This document shows, one piece after another, positions 1 through 8,519 of a DNA stretch of 48,382 nucleotides. Numbering within the stretch: position 1 is the first letter of the stretch; each line of letters starts with the position of its first letter. The position numbers and the translations under genes were made by a program. Origin of the DNA: Peptococcaceae bacterium CEB3 (lineage in GTDB: Bacteria; Bacillota; Desulfitobacteriia; Desulfitobacteriales; Desulfitobacteriaceae); the NCBI GenBank assembly GCA_001029295.1, contig LDXJ01000036.1:1-48382 (forward strand), written 5' to 3'. The notes under the pieces are model-generated. The model did no database searches. It saw nothing but the letters and a program-made list of their open reading frames with translations, and was not told the DNA's origin.

Positions 1-519
1 GACGCAATGTATGACGGCTATTTTTGTATCATCACTAGCGAACTTGACTATGATGAGCGGAAAATGCGCCAAGTGTACGGCGGCCTTTGGCGGATAGAGG
101 AGTCCTTTAGGATTATGAAAACAGACTTTTATGCCAGACCCGTGTTCGTGCGCAAGAATGAGCATATCCGTGCGCATTTCCAGATCTGCTTCGTCGCGCT
201 CCTCATCATTCGAATCATTCAGCACCGTATGGGCGAAAAGGCACTGTCAGCCGAGCGTATAGCCAGAGCGTTGGGTGTCGCGACATGTCAGGTTTTGAAG
301 GGCGGCATCATTCACCTCGACGATGTCGGCGGTGCGATCGCGTTCCAAAAGGTCCGTGACAAGAAAGGCAAACTTGTGGATACGCTGGCATTTTCGGACG
401 AAGATGAAATCGCGCTGGACTACAAGTTAATTCAGGATACGTACGACACAGATTGCTACAACATCTATTTTCGGCAGGAGGTGTTTAATAAGTTCCTGAA
501 GAATATCTCCTTAGCATAA
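1..519 (+). CDS. IS1634-type (IS4 superfamily) transposase, C-terminal part
   Basis: The reading frame is open from the first base of the window, so the N-terminus lies outside; about 172 residues are visible. The segment YGGLWRIEESFRIMK matches the Y-R/W-E-K signature that carries the catalytic glutamate of IS4-superfamily DDE transposases. The following part, with an RPVFVR-like stretch and a hydrophobic helix near residues 55-75, is typical of the IS1634 branch. The enzyme would cut and join the ends of its own element. A strong hairpin follows the stop at 547-579. Whether the full element is intact cannot be judged from this window. Confidence 0.8.
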   Translation, partial: DAMYDGYFCIITSELDYDERKMRQVYGGLWRIEESFRIMKTDFYARPVFVRKNEHIRAHFQICFVALLIIRIIQHRMGEKALSAERIARALGVATCQVLKGGIIHLDDVGGAIAFQKVRDKKGKLVDTLAFSDEDEIALDYKLIQDTYDTDCYNIYFRQEVFNKFLKNISLA

Positions 520-546
520 CAAAATTCAAATACGGTCATATCAGAG

Positions 547-579
547 AAAAGCCCGTAGTTTCAACACCTATGGGCTTTT
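547..579 (+). terminator. Intrinsic terminator-like hairpin after the transposase
   Basis: Arms AAAAGCCCGTAG (547-558) and CTATGGGCTTTT (568-579) pair over 12 bp with one G-U and a 9-nt loop. The A-rich left and T-rich right ends allow it to work in both directions. It may lie at or near the right end of the insertion element. Confidence 0.6.
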
Positions 580-707
580 CGCATTTTTCAAACTGTAAAA
601 GTCAGGTTATAGCACGGATATCCGTCGGAAAAGAAACTTCCAGGCATAGAAAACCCGTTCAAGTCATAAAAATTGGCAGAATGAGTTGGCGTGAGGAAGG
701 TTGGTCG

Positions 708-840
708 GCATGCGACGAGGTCAGGAACAGTTACACGGCATGCGGCGAAGCCCAAAAGGGTTACACGCTGGGCGACGAAGCCAAGCGGAGTTACGCGGTG
801 CGCGGCGAAGGCGGGAAAGGTTTTACGGCGTGCGGCGGGC
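708..840 (+). repeat. Degenerate 30-bp tandem repeat, four copies plus a partial fifth
   Basis: Units at 708-737, 738-767, 768-797 and 798-827 share the frame GC(A/G)TGCGGCGAAG...GGTTACACG. A partial fifth unit at 828-840 runs into the peptidase coding region. Because the unit length is a multiple of three, the repeat is open in two frames, and one would extend the peptidase N-terminus with an arginine-rich 10-residue repeat. I think the repeat is non-coding leader, since a good start and signal peptide lie just after it. Confidence 0.7.
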
Positions 841-3118
841 CGTCATCCTTCTTTTCCTTGCCCTGCCGCTCACGTTTTGTTTTGCGTTTGTTCTTTTCCG
901 GCCGGTTCCGGTCCAGGCTGATCCGACCCCGGCCTTTTCGGCCGAGCGGGCATCGGACTATATGAAGTATCTGGTGCAGAAAATCGGGCCGCGGCCGGCG
1001 GGCAGCAAGGCGGAAGTGAAAGCGGCCCAATACATCTACTATAATCTGGAACAGAGCGGTTGGAAGGTACACGACGAGCCATTCAGTAAAGTTGTTGTGC
1101 GCGATTCCCCCCTGCCAATGGGCCAAGCGAAGGTCGAGCTGGTTAACAGCCAAAACATTATTGCCGAATTGCCGGGCGCGAAGGCAGATGCAGTGGTGTT
1201 GGGAGCGCATTACGATTCGGCGGATGTCAATGCCCCCGGGGCCTTGGACAACGCGTCCGGGGTGGGAGTCTTGTTGGAATTGGCCCGGGTTCTGGCGGCA
1301 AAGCCCCATGAAGAAACATATGAACTGATCTTTTTCGGTGCGGAGGAAGCGGGCCTGGTGGGTTCTTCCCATTATGCCGCCCGGGTTGATCTTTCCGCCG
1401 TCAATTGGATGCTGAATATAGACATGGTTGGGACACCGTTGGAAATTGACGTGGCCGGGAAAAAGTCAGCTCCCCCGGAACTCGTGGCGAGAATCACGGA
1501 GCTGGCCCGCAAAAGTGGAATTGCCTTTCATCTCAGCCGGGATGCGCTGATCATGAATCGGGATGCGCCTCAGGGAGGAAACAGCGACTTCAGTTCCTTT
1601 TTGGAACACGGAATTCCGGCGCTGGGGATAGGAATGGCCGGACGTCCTCCCGGTTTTTACCATAGGCCGGAGGACCGTGTAGAACGGGTTCCGCTGACCG
1701 AGTTGCAAAAGGTGGGCGATTTTGTTGCGACGCTGGCTCAGTCGGTGCGCCTGAAGCACACGGGTCCCAGGACTTGGGACGAACTCTACCTGACCTTTCA
1801 GCTGGGGTCGTATGTTTTCATTTTGTCCAGTCTGGGGCTGCGTTTACTTTCCCTCTTTGTCTTCCTCCTGGCCGGTTTGTGGTTTGCCCGCTGCTTGAAG
1901 AAGGGTTTGCCCGGAAGATGGATCAATTACCTGGTTTTGCTGGGGGTCGTTAGCCTGACAAGCCTGGTGCTCGTAGCGGCGAGTGGTGTCGGCGAACTCT
2001 TTTGGCAGGTGCTCAAGAGGAAGGAGCTGGTGTGGTACGCCTATCCCGGTTGGTTTCTGCTGGCTCGCTTGGGGATAGCAGCTGGGCTTTTCTTCTTCCT
2101 GACCGGTTTCTTTACGCGGGTGCCCTTGCCTCGCGAGCCGGACGCGTATTGGCTGACCTCGGCGGGTGCTGTAGGTATTGCCGGGTTACTGGCGGCCTTT
2201 ATCCGGATTGATTTCGCTTTTCCCTTCGTCTTTTGGCTTTTTTGTCTTTGTATCCAGAAGGTGTGGCCGAACCTCATCCTCGCTTTCCTCGGACCGTATT
2301 TTTTCTACCGTTCTCACTGGGAGTTGTTTCATTCGAACCAGTGGGAGGGGTACTATTCTATTTTCCATCGTTATGCTCTCTTATTTATTGTTCTCTATTC
2401 CCTCCTAATCATTCCCCTGCTCTTGGCCCTTCTCCACGTCGCTTCCTTCAAGCCTAAGGTGTGGCAGCGCCGCTTGGCGGGTCTGAGGTGCCCGGCCCTT
2501 CTGTTCAGTGTGCTATGCGTTCTTCTGTTGGGATTGGTCCCGAGCTACACGGCTGAGTTTCCACAGAAGCTCACGGTGCGCGAGGAATGGCAGGGCGACC
2601 GGCCGGGGCAGCTGGTCCTCCTCTCTCCGGACAATTTGCCCGCGAATTTGGCCAAGGAACTGCGGGTGGCACCGAAAAAACGCGTGGTATTGCCTGGTCT
2701 GCGGCAGGAGGCCCCTATGGCTGTGACGGCCGAGGTCTTGAATAAACCGGGCTCCGGAGAAAGAACCGTGGATTTAGCTTTAGGGTTTAAGTATGCGCGT
2801 GATCCGTATCTGGTCAAGATAAAATTGGAGAGCAGCCGCCCGTTCAAGGTTACGGCCATGGATGAGTTTTTACCCCTGTCAAAATTGCCGCGTAAAGTTC
2901 GGCTCGTCGGAAAGCGCAGCCCTCAGGGAGACTACGCTCTCCTATTGGAACGAACTCCGCCTCAGCGCAATCTGGTAAAAATGTCCTTGCAGTCGGAAAG
3001 TACGCTAAAATGCACGGTGGAGGCGACGTTTGCCGACCCAGAGCAAAGTTTTCGCATTGCGGCCAAGAATTTGTCAGTCGATTATCAGGCGGTTTACCTG
3101 AAGACTCTGGAGTTCTAG
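830..3118 (+). CDS. M28-family metallopeptidase with multi-pass membrane domain
   Basis: A predicted zinc aminopeptidase anchored in the membrane, about 762 residues. From a GTG start at 830 (AAAGG at 815-819) the protein opens with a clear signal or anchor segment ending near PVQA, residue 30. The peptidase domain (about 40-300) has the M28 ligand set: HYDS (H127, D129), ALDN (D140), AEE (E172/E173), NIDMVG (D198) and FYHRPED (H278). About eight hydrophobic segments follow (330-600), then a soluble C-terminal domain of about 160 residues, resembling the Fxna-type membrane M28 layout. The catalytic domain should face outside. In-frame starts upstream (ATG 710, TTG 701) would add an arginine-rich repeat and bury the signal peptide, so I prefer 830. 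The substrate is unknown. Confidence 0.8.
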   Translation: MRRAVILLFLALPLTFCFAFVLFRPVPVQADPTPAFSAERASDYMKYLVQKIGPRPAGSKAEVKAAQYIYYNLEQSGWKVHDEPFSKVVVRDSPLPMGQAKVELVNSQNIIAELPGAKADAVVLGAHYDSADVNAPGALDNASGVGVLLELARVLAAKPHEETYELIFFGAEEAGLVGSSHYAARVDLSAVNWMLNIDMVGTPLEIDVAGKKSAPPELVARITELARKSGIAFHLSRDALIMNRDAPQGGNSDFSSFLEHGIPALGIGMAGRPPGFYHRPEDRVERVPLTELQKVGDFVATLAQSVRLKHTGPRTWDELYLTFQLGSYVFILSSLGLRLLSLFVFLLAGLWFARCLKKGLPGRWINYLVLLGVVSLTSLVLVAASGVGELFWQVLKRKELVWYAYPGWFLLARLGIAAGLFFFLTGFFTRVPLPREPDAYWLTSAGAVGIAGLLAAFIRIDFAFPFVFWLFCLCIQKVWPNLILAFLGPYFFYRSHWELFHSNQWEGYYSIFHRYALLFIVLYSLLIIPLLLALLHVASFKPKVWQRRLAGLRCPALLFSVLCVLLLGLVPSYTAEFPQKLTVREEWQGDRPGQLVLLSPDNLPANLAKELRVAPKKRVVLPGLRQEAPMAVTAEVLNKPGSGERTVDLALGFKYARDPYLVKIKLESSRPFKVTAMDEFLPLSKLPRKVRLVGKRSPQGDYALLLERTPPQRNLVKMSLQSESTLKCTVEATFADPEQSFRIAAKNLSVDYQAVYLKTLEF

Positions 3119-3290
3119 CGAGGCAAGAAGCTGGAGTTTGAGGCAAGCACTCTTTTCTCAAGCGGCCGGCTGCCTGTTCACACACTTGTTGAGGTGGCAA
3201 AACTCTCTAGCATACGGAAGGTAAGAAACGCAGAAGATATTTGTGCGGGAGATACTTTTGTCGGAGACACTTCGGAGGAGGTAGCGGAAC

Positions 3291-3536
3291 ATGTATAAAA
3301 AAATAGCGGTGGAGGACGGATTAACCAACGTTAGCGAAGCCCTTCAAGCGGCGGGATTTCAAACCTCATCCCTTGACGGGCAAACCCTTGAGAGTGTGCG
3401 GGCCGTGGTGGTGAAAGGTGACGGAGCCGGTGTTTTAAGCCAAGACGCCGACAACTTGAAAGTTCCCGTCATTAACGCGGCGGGACGCAGCGCTGAGGAA
3501 GTTGTGGACGTTCTGCGAGACCGTTTGGGGGATTGA
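3291..3536 (+). CDS. UPF0180 (YkuS-like) small protein
   Basis: An 81-residue protein with the UPF0180/YkuS pattern: an N-terminal IAVEDGLTNVSEALQAAGF segment, a central VVVKGDGAGVL strand, VPVINAAGRSAEEVVD, and a C-terminal helix. The family occurs in spore-forming Firmicutes and has no established biochemical role. A strong Shine-Dalgarno (GGAGG near 3276) precedes the ATG. The leader at 3232-3279 holds about three imperfect copies of a GGAGATACTTTTGTC-like unit. It appears to be a single-gene unit closed by the hairpin at 3650-3685. Confidence 0.75.
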   Translation: MYKKIAVEDGLTNVSEALQAAGFQTSSLDGQTLESVRAVVVKGDGAGVLSQDADNLKVPVINAAGRSAEEVVDVLRDRLGD

Positions 3537-3649
3537 GGCAGCGGTGAAGCCCGGAGCCGATCTGAGTCGCGCGGAACTCGAATTCCGCTGAACTTCGCCG
3601 AGCTGTGCCGGCTGCAGCCGAGCCAAGGCGAAAGCGCGAAAGCCCCAGA

Positions 3650-3685
3650 AGGAAAACCATGTCTTAACGAAGGCATGGTTTTCCT
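3650..3685 (+). terminator. Hairpin, probable terminator
   Basis: AGGAAAACCATG (3650-3661) pairs perfectly over 12 bp with CATGGTTTTCCT (3674-3685) around a 12-nt loop. The downstream T-tract is short (GTTTCC), so termination strength is uncertain. Confidence 0.45.
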
Positions 3686-3707
3686 GTTTCCTGCTGAAGC
3701 TGCAAAT

Positions 3708-3736
3708 GGACCAAGTGGAGTATTTTACCATATAAT
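3708..3736 (+). promoter_or_regulatory. Sigma-A type promoter for the small PY-rich gene
   Basis: A perfect -10 TATAAT at 3731-3736 with a weak -35 TGGACC at 3708-3713 and a 17-nt spacer, 35 bp upstream of the ATG at 3771. Confidence 0.5.
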
Positions 3737-3770
3737 ACAGTGGAATAAGTGCGAGAGAGGAGGAGTTCTT

Positions 3771-3929
3771 ATGGCTTTCGCCTTGCTGCCTTTGGGGGCC
3801 GGTCTCTTCGGGTTCGGTTTGGGTACCATCTACGGCGCTTCTCTGCACCCTTATCCTTACGCCTATCCCCCGCCCTATGCCTACCCTTATCCGTATCCCT
3901 ACCCATATGGTGGATACCGGCGCTGGTAG
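3771..3929 (+). CDS. Small Tyr/Pro-rich protein of unknown function
   Basis: A 52-residue protein with a hydrophobic glycine-rich N-terminal half (LLPLGAGLFGFGLG) and a C-terminal half of repeated YPY/YAY units ending YGGYRRW. The ATG at 3771 has an excellent Shine-Dalgarno (GAGAGGAGG, 3754-3762) and its own promoter, so I regard it as real. The layout (one membrane-seeking helix plus a PY-rich tail) resembles small envelope or spore-coat proteins, but I do not recognise a family. The PY repeat is encoded by a low-complexity TAYCCNTAY run. Confidence 0.55.
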   Translation: MAFALLPLGAGLFGFGLGTIYGASLHPYPYAYPPPYAYPYPYPYPYGGYRRW

Positions 3930-3937
3930 CGGCTTTG

Positions 3938-4120
3938 GGGACAAGTGAAAACCTCGGCTTCCGCGTTCGCCCGATTGCTCCACTGGAGCAATCGGGGCGC
4001 AAGCCGGGTTTTCTATGCCCCGGCTCTGGGGTGTGCGTGGGACAAGTGCAACCTCGGCTTCTGCCTTCGCTGACGCTCGGCACAAGCCGGGTTTTCTATG
4101 CTCCCTGCTTGGGGTGTGCG
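3938..4120 (+). repeat. Two direct copies of a hairpin-forming element
   Basis: Copies at 3938-4037 and 4039-4120 both run from GGGACAAGTG through ACCTCGGCTTC, then AAGCCGGGTTTTCTATGC, to GGGGTGTGCG. In each, ACCTCGGCTT pairs with AAGCCGGGTT. Copy 1 also holds an internal palindrome CCCGATTGCTCC-ACT-GGAGCAATCGGG (3970-3996) that copy 2 lacks. No gene is seen here. Confidence 0.65.
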
Positions 4121-4188
4121 TTTTCGGTGGAGGTGTGGTATAGTCAGGGACAGAGATTTTCGCCTTTTTGGGCGGAGCGGAGGTTTGT

Positions 4189-5463
4189 ATGCCGGGCAAA
4201 GTTTACTTAAAAAGAGACAGAAAGAAGAGACTGGAACAAGGACATCCCTGGGTGTACAAAAGCGAGATCGAACGAATTGAGGCTGAAGAGACGGACGACT
4301 TGATGCGGATCGTAAACCACGAAGGGTATTTTTTAGCCCAAGGTTTCTATAATCCGCTGTCGCAAATTGCGGCAAGAGTCGTCGACTACCATGAAGAGAG
4401 TGTCATAGATGAGGAGTGGTTTGAACGGAGAGTCCAAGAGGCCTGGGAACGGCGGAAGCGGCTGCTGCCGGGGGTACGCTCCTGCCGGGTGGTCTACGGA
4501 GAAGCTGATTTTCTGCCAGGCTTGGTCGTGGATAAATATGAAAACGTCTTGGTCGTACAAATTCTCTCCGCCGGGATGGACCGGCGCAGGGTCTGGATCT
4601 TCGGGGCCCTGCGAAAGGTATTTGATCCCACGGGAATCTACGAACGGGACGACGTTCCGGTGCGGCGGCTGGAGGGATTGGAGGAACGCAGCGGTTTTAT
4701 TGGGTCGGAGTTTGAAACGACGCTTACTATCGAGGAGAATTCCCTGCGGATTGCCGTGGATGTGGCCGAAGGGCAAAAAACAGGCTACTTCTTTGATCAG
4801 AGGGAAAACCGGACCCGCTTGCAGCCTTTTATGATCGGATGGGGACGGAAACGCGGAATTACAGTGGGGACGGGCGGGCAAGCGGTCGATGCCACAGGAA
4901 AGCCCGTCAGAAATCCGTTTTGGGATGGAGCGGAAGTTCTGGATTGTTTTTCTCACACCGGCGGGTTTATGCTCCATGCCTGTCTGTATGGAGCCAAGAA
5001 GGTGACCTGTGTGGATATCTCGGAAAAAGCGCTTGAGACCGCCAGGGAAAACGCTCTGAACAATGGTTTCCTGCACAGGACGGAGTTTGTATGCGCCAAT
5101 GTCTTTGATTATCTCCGCCAGCAAGTAGAGGCTGGGCGAAAGTGGGATGTTGTTATACTCGATCCCCCGGCTTTCGCCAAGAACCGCCAAGCTCTGCCGG
5201 GAGCGGTGCGTGGCTACAAAGAGATCAATCTTCAGGGAATGAAACTTCTTCGCTCCGGTGGAATCCTGATCAGTGCCTCTTGTTCATACCACCTCAGCGC
5301 GGAGAAATTTCTCACCCTCGTGCAAGGCGCGGCGGTCGATGCTAAGAAAGTTCTTCGGTTGGTGGAATTTCGCCGGGCGGGCTTGGACCATCCTGTCCTG
5401 GTGGGCAGTCCCGAAACCGATTATCTGAAATTCGGAATTTTTGAGGTGATGGAACGGCACTGA
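4189..5463 (+). CDS. Class I SAM-dependent RNA methyltransferase with PUA domain (RlmI/YwbD-like)
   Basis: A 424-residue protein likely to methylate a cytosine (m5C) in 23S rRNA. Domains: an N-terminal PUA domain (about 1-75, HPWVYKSEI), a central EEHUD-like region, then a Rossmann methyltransferase domain with LDCFSHTGGF as SAM-binding motif I, VDISEKALE as the ribose-binding acidic loop and DVVILDPPAFAK as the catalytic DPP motif. The ATG at 4189 is chosen over an upstream in-frame TTG because GGAGG at 4179-4183 is spaced 5 nt from it. About 30 extra residues sit between the QRENR segment and motif I (about 4838-4935), where RlmI-type enzymes usually have a short link. The SPOUT-like readings were not supported; this family assignment is firm, the exact target base is not. 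Confidence 0.8.
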   Translation: MPGKVYLKRDRKKRLEQGHPWVYKSEIERIEAEETDDLMRIVNHEGYFLAQGFYNPLSQIAARVVDYHEESVIDEEWFERRVQEAWERRKRLLPGVRSCRVVYGEADFLPGLVVDKYENVLVVQILSAGMDRRRVWIFGALRKVFDPTGIYERDDVPVRRLEGLEERSGFIGSEFETTLTIEENSLRIAVDVAEGQKTGYFFDQRENRTRLQPFMIGWGRKRGITVGTGGQAVDATGKPVRNPFWDGAEVLDCFSHTGGFMLHACLYGAKKVTCVDISEKALETARENALNNGFLHRTEFVCANVFDYLRQQVEAGRKWDVVILDPPAFAKNRQALPGAVRGYKEINLQGMKLLRSGGILISASCSYHLSAEKFLTLVQGAAVDAKKVLRLVEFRRAGLDHPVLVGSPETDYLKFGIFEVMERH

Positions 5464-5490
5464 AGTAAAATTCACCCATCTGTGCCTTGT

Positions 5491-5518
5491 TTGCAAATTG
5501 GTTTCTTTGGCTTATAAT
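5491..5518 (+). promoter_or_regulatory. Probable promoter of the Fur-family gene
   Basis: -10 TATAAT at 5513-5518 with -35 TTGCAA at 5491-5496 and a 16-nt spacer, 68 bp before the start codon. No clear Fur box was identified. Confidence 0.45.
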
Positions 5519-5585
5519 AAAATATAAGGCTCGGTGGAGAATGTCCAGCGGGGATAGGTTGGGTTGTTGAGGAGGGGGCTGCTGT

Positions 5586-6056
5586 ATGTCGGAGAGGTCT
5601 CAGGAAACAGATTCGTTTGCCGATGTTTGTAACCAGTTGCGCAATCACGCTTACAAGTTGACCCCTCAACGTCAAACTATTCTCAAAATCTTTCTTGAAC
5701 AGGGCAGCGGGCATTTGAGCGCCGAAGAGATCTATCAACTGGTAAAGCCGCATTATCCGGACATCGGTTTGGCAACGGTTTATCGCACCTTGGATATTCT
5801 AGCAGACCTGGGCATCTTGCAGAAAAACGATTTCGGTGATGGGCGCAGCCGTTATGAATTCAGCCGGCGGGATGAGCATCACCATCATCACTTGATCTGT
5901 CTGCGTTGTGGGAGCGTTTCGGAATTTGATGACGACCTCTTGGAATCCTTGGAAACGATGATTGCAAAGCGCAATAAGTTCAAAGTGGTGGATCATGTCT
6001 TGAAATTCTATGGCTATTGCAGTAGGTGCCAGGAAGAATTGAACCGAGATGCGTAG
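5586..6056 (+). CDS. Fur-family metal-responsive regulator
   Basis: A 156-residue repressor of the Fur/Zur/PerR family. The winged-helix DNA-binding domain spans about 12-85 (LTPQRQTIL, ATVYRTLDIL). The metal-binding dimerisation domain follows, with the histidine cluster DEHHHHHLIC and two CxxC pairs, C105/C108 and C145/C148, which form the structural zinc site. Residue choice resembles iron-sensing Fur more than PerR, but the sensed metal cannot be fixed from sequence alone. The ATG follows a strong GGAGGGGG. It is a single gene with its own promoter and a terminator at 6072-6093. Confidence 0.9.
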   Translation: MSERSQETDSFADVCNQLRNHAYKLTPQRQTILKIFLEQGSGHLSAEEIYQLVKPHYPDIGLATVYRTLDILADLGILQKNDFGDGRSRYEFSRRDEHHHHHLICLRCGSVSEFDDDLLESLETMIAKRNKFKVVDHVLKFYGYCSRCQEELNRDA

Positions 6057-6071
6057 TATTGTGGAGAATGG

Positions 6072-6093
6072 CGCTGCCGCGGGGCAGCGTTTT
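6072..6093 (+). terminator. Intrinsic terminator of the Fur-family gene
   Basis: CGCTGCC (6072-6078), loop GCGG, GGCAGCG (6083-6089), followed directly by TTTT. It is a compact, classical Rho-independent terminator. The 270 bp from here to the TPR gene hold no gene I can recognise. Confidence 0.8.
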
Positions 6094-6363
6094 CTTGTCT
6101 TATTGGGAAAGTCTGCCTTTGCCCCACGCCTACAACAGTAGGATTGTGAATACGTTTCTGTAACCGGGTCGAACCGAGAATACTGAAACATCGGATTGAA
6201 ACATAGCGGAGGCTGGGTATAAGCGGGGATATTTAAGCGGAAACGCGAGCGGGCTGCCGTTTGAAGCCGAAAGTTGGCGTACGGTTTTTTCCTAATCAAG
6301 GAGGATATTCGGGAGGGGGCCACGAATTAGGGACATGGAAGAAAATGTAAGGAGGAAGGAGCC

Positions 6364-7524
6364 ATGTCCCATCCTTTGGTCTCAAAAACCGGTGACGAAC
6401 GCAGGCAAGTGCCTGTTTTCTGGCGCGAGTTCAAAGCCAATGTTCTGTCTTTGCGCGGCAAGAACGATGAAGCGATAGAGGTTTGGGTAGAACTGCTGAG
6501 GTCGGATTTGCCCCGGCCACAGTTTCAAATTGTAGAAAAACTGATTAAGGCCCGGGTGTACGTTGAAGCGAAGGAGTATCTGGAAAGGCTGGTCGAGAAG
6601 CCCGGAGGGGACCTGGGCGAAATCAAATACCAATTGGCGAGAAGCTGCCTCGGCCTGGGACTGGTGCAGGAGGCAAAAGAGGCCATTGAAGAAGCGCTGG
6701 AAGTTGGTCCGGAAAAAGCCGCTTACTGGAGTATTGTGGCGGACTGCCGGTTGGAACAGGGTGAATGGAGATTGGCGGCGGAGGCCTTGGATAAATCGTT
6801 GCGGGCGGACCCCAAACAGGCGGAGACAGTCTTTCGCCTCGGTACGATTTATTCTTACAACGGGGAGTATGCCGAGGCTCTGCGTTGTTTCTCAGGCGCT
6901 TGTCAACTTCAGCCGCGTAAGGTCGGGTATTGGGAAATGAAAGCCGAAATGCATTTGGAACTCGGGCAGATCAAGGAGGCGTGTTTTTCCTACAAGCAAG
7001 CTTTACGCTATTGTGCCGACCCGGAAATCATGGCCCGCACCGCTTATTGCTATGTCCAGTTGGACGAAATTGAAAAGGGAACACGCTACTATGAGAAGAC
7101 CTTAAAACACGAGCCGGATCATTATGACAGTCTGTGCAATCTAGCTGCCATCTATCAGAATCAGGGGCGGTCCAATGAAGCACTGAGGCTCTTGGAACGG
7201 GCCCACAGCATTTTTCCGAATGATGCCATCCTCCTCAATAACCTAGCTTACATCATGGTACATCTGGGCCGGACCCGCAAAGCCCAGGAGTATTATCAGG
7301 CCGCTCTCAGTCTCACTCCCCAGCATCCGCTCATCCTCTATAATTTAAGTGTGTGTTTGGCGAGCAAAGGCGAGTGGAACGGAGCAATTGAGATCATCCA
7401 ACAGTTGTTGGAAATCGATCCGGATCATTCAGATGCTTGGGCACTCCTGGGGAATATTTATGATGAGATCGCCGAGCCGGAATTGGCGATTGATTGTTTC
7501 AACAAAGCATTGAAGCTAGCCTAG
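6364..7524 (+). CDS. Tetratricopeptide-repeat protein
   Basis: A 386-residue cytoplasmic protein made almost wholly of TPR units. Recurrent W/Y-LG-A-Y ... A-F-P spacing is seen in KAAYWSIVADC, AETVFRLGTIY, HYDSLCNLAAIY, DAILLNNLAYI, HPLILYNLSVC and SDAWALLGNIY, giving about nine helical hairpins. There is no signal peptide, catalytic domain or membrane segment, so it is probably a protein-protein scaffold. The ATG has a strong AAGGAGGAAGGAG. It stands alone between two terminators, so the neighbours give no clue to partners. Confidence 0.75.
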   Translation: MSHPLVSKTGDERRQVPVFWREFKANVLSLRGKNDEAIEVWVELLRSDLPRPQFQIVEKLIKARVYVEAKEYLERLVEKPGGDLGEIKYQLARSCLGLGLVQEAKEAIEEALEVGPEKAAYWSIVADCRLEQGEWRLAAEALDKSLRADPKQAETVFRLGTIYSYNGEYAEALRCFSGACQLQPRKVGYWEMKAEMHLELGQIKEACFSYKQALRYCADPEIMARTAYCYVQLDEIEKGTRYYEKTLKHEPDHYDSLCNLAAIYQNQGRSNEALRLLERAHSIFPNDAILLNNLAYIMVHLGRTRKAQEYYQAALSLTPQHPLILYNLSVCLASKGEWNGAIEIIQQLLEIDPDHSDAWALLGNIYDEIAEPELAIDCFNKALKLA

Positions 7525-7598
7525 GGTCGGTTTTAAAACTGTGCCACACTTGGTGAACGATTCGCCATCATTTAGATTTGCATCGCAGGATTTCACAG

Positions 7599-7623
7599 GA
7601 GCGCGTCAAGGCGCTCTTTTTTT
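7599..7623 (+). terminator. Intrinsic terminator of the TPR gene
   Basis: GAGCGC (7599-7604), loop GTCAAG, GCGCTC (7611-7616), then seven T residues. Confidence 0.85.
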
Positions 7624-7768
7624 GGCTAATCGGTCGCCCAAGCGGCGCGCGGCCGAGTTTTCCCTAGTCCGGGCAGGATCTTACGGTTGGGCGGAGATTT
7701 GTGGCAACCGCAGCGCGAAGGTGGAAAGCCGCACTCTTCCGCCCCCAGCCGGGGATGGTCGAAGTAGT

Positions 7769-7796
7769 TTGCTTTTCGAGTCAAAGATGTTAGAAT
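7769..7796 (+). promoter_or_regulatory. Candidate promoter for folE
   Basis: -35 TTGCTT at 7769-7774 and -10 TAGAAT at 7791-7796 with a 16-nt spacer, leaving a leader of about 150 nt before the folE start. Confidence 0.4.
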
Positions 7797-7952
7797 GGAA
7801 TCTAAAATGTAACAATTTATTGGGCTTTATCGGGCCTTATTGGACCGATACAACCAACCGGGCCTCGTTCGCCGTCAGCCGTCCCGCGGCTGGGAACGTA
7901 TGCCGCGGGGTCCCAGATAGAAAAGGGCAGAAAAAAGGGAGATGTTGACAAC

Positions 7953-8519
7953 ATGGATATGGCAAAAATTGAGGAAGCGGTAAGGATGATTTTGGAAGGA
8001 ATCGGCGAGGACCCGGACCGGGAAGGATTGGTCGACACGCCCAAACGGGTGGCTCGGATGTACGAGGAAGTTTTCGCGGGATTGGGGGAAGATCCCAGTG
8101 AACACCTGAAAGTGCAATTTTCCGAGGATCATGAAGAGATGGTGATCGTCAAAGATATTCCGCTCTACTCTATGTGTGAACACCATTTGATTCCGTTTTA
8201 CGGGTTTGCGCATGTGGCTTACATTCCGCGCAAAGGCAAGATTACCGGACTTTCCAAATTGGCGAGGGTGGTTGAGGGGTATGCTAAGCGCCCCCAACTG
8301 CAAGAACGGTTGACTTCCCAGATAGCGGACTCTATTATGAAGATGTTGGAGCCGCGCGGGGTGTTGGTGGTGATTGAAGCCGAACACATGTGCATGACCA
8401 TGCGCGGCGTGAAAAAACCCGGCTCGAAGACACTGACATCCGCTGTGCGCGGGATCTTCAAGAGCAGTGAGGTCACTCGGGCGGAAGGTTTTGCTTTGAT
8501 TCACGGAAACCGTCCCTGA
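7953..8519 (+). CDS. folE: GTP cyclohydrolase I
   Basis: Converts GTP to 7,8-dihydroneopterin triphosphate, the first step of folate (and in some bacteria queuosine) synthesis. The 188-residue length is normal for the type I decameric enzyme. Zinc ligands are visible as C75 and H78 in MCEHHLIPF and C147 in HMCMTMRG. The [23 protein letters not shown] stretch around residues 99-121 is the family signature. The ATG at 7953 is used; a second ATG two codons later is also possible. The stop sits in an 11-bp direct repeat (CCGTCCCTGAA twice, 8511-8532). No other folate genes are adjacent. Confidence 0.95.
   Translation: MDMAKIEEAVRMILEGIGEDPDREGLVDTPKRVARMYEEVFAGLGEDPSEHLKVQFSEDHEEMVIVKDIPLYSMCEHHLIPFYGFAHVAYIPRKGKITGLSKLARVVEGYAKRPQLQERLTSQIADSIMKMLEPRGVLVVIEAEHMCMTMRGVKKPGSKTLTSAVRGIFKSSEVTRAEGFALIHGNRP

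Larger units (their letters stand above)
7525..7952. other. 428-bp gene-free region before folE
   Basis: It contains the terminator at 7599-7623 and a candidate promoter at 7769-7796. An open frame across 7541-7948 looks like chance: no ribosome binding site, low-complexity composition and no recognisable domain. Nothing else is seen. Confidence 0.5.

Noticed and set aside
570-965. 131-codon open frame overlapping the peptidase start
   Set aside because: It is an alternative frame of the 30-bp repeat and runs into the peptidase signal region; no homology-like content.
7541-7948. Open frame of 135 codons before folE
   Set aside because: No ribosome binding site or recognisable domain; it spans a terminator and a promoter-like sequence.
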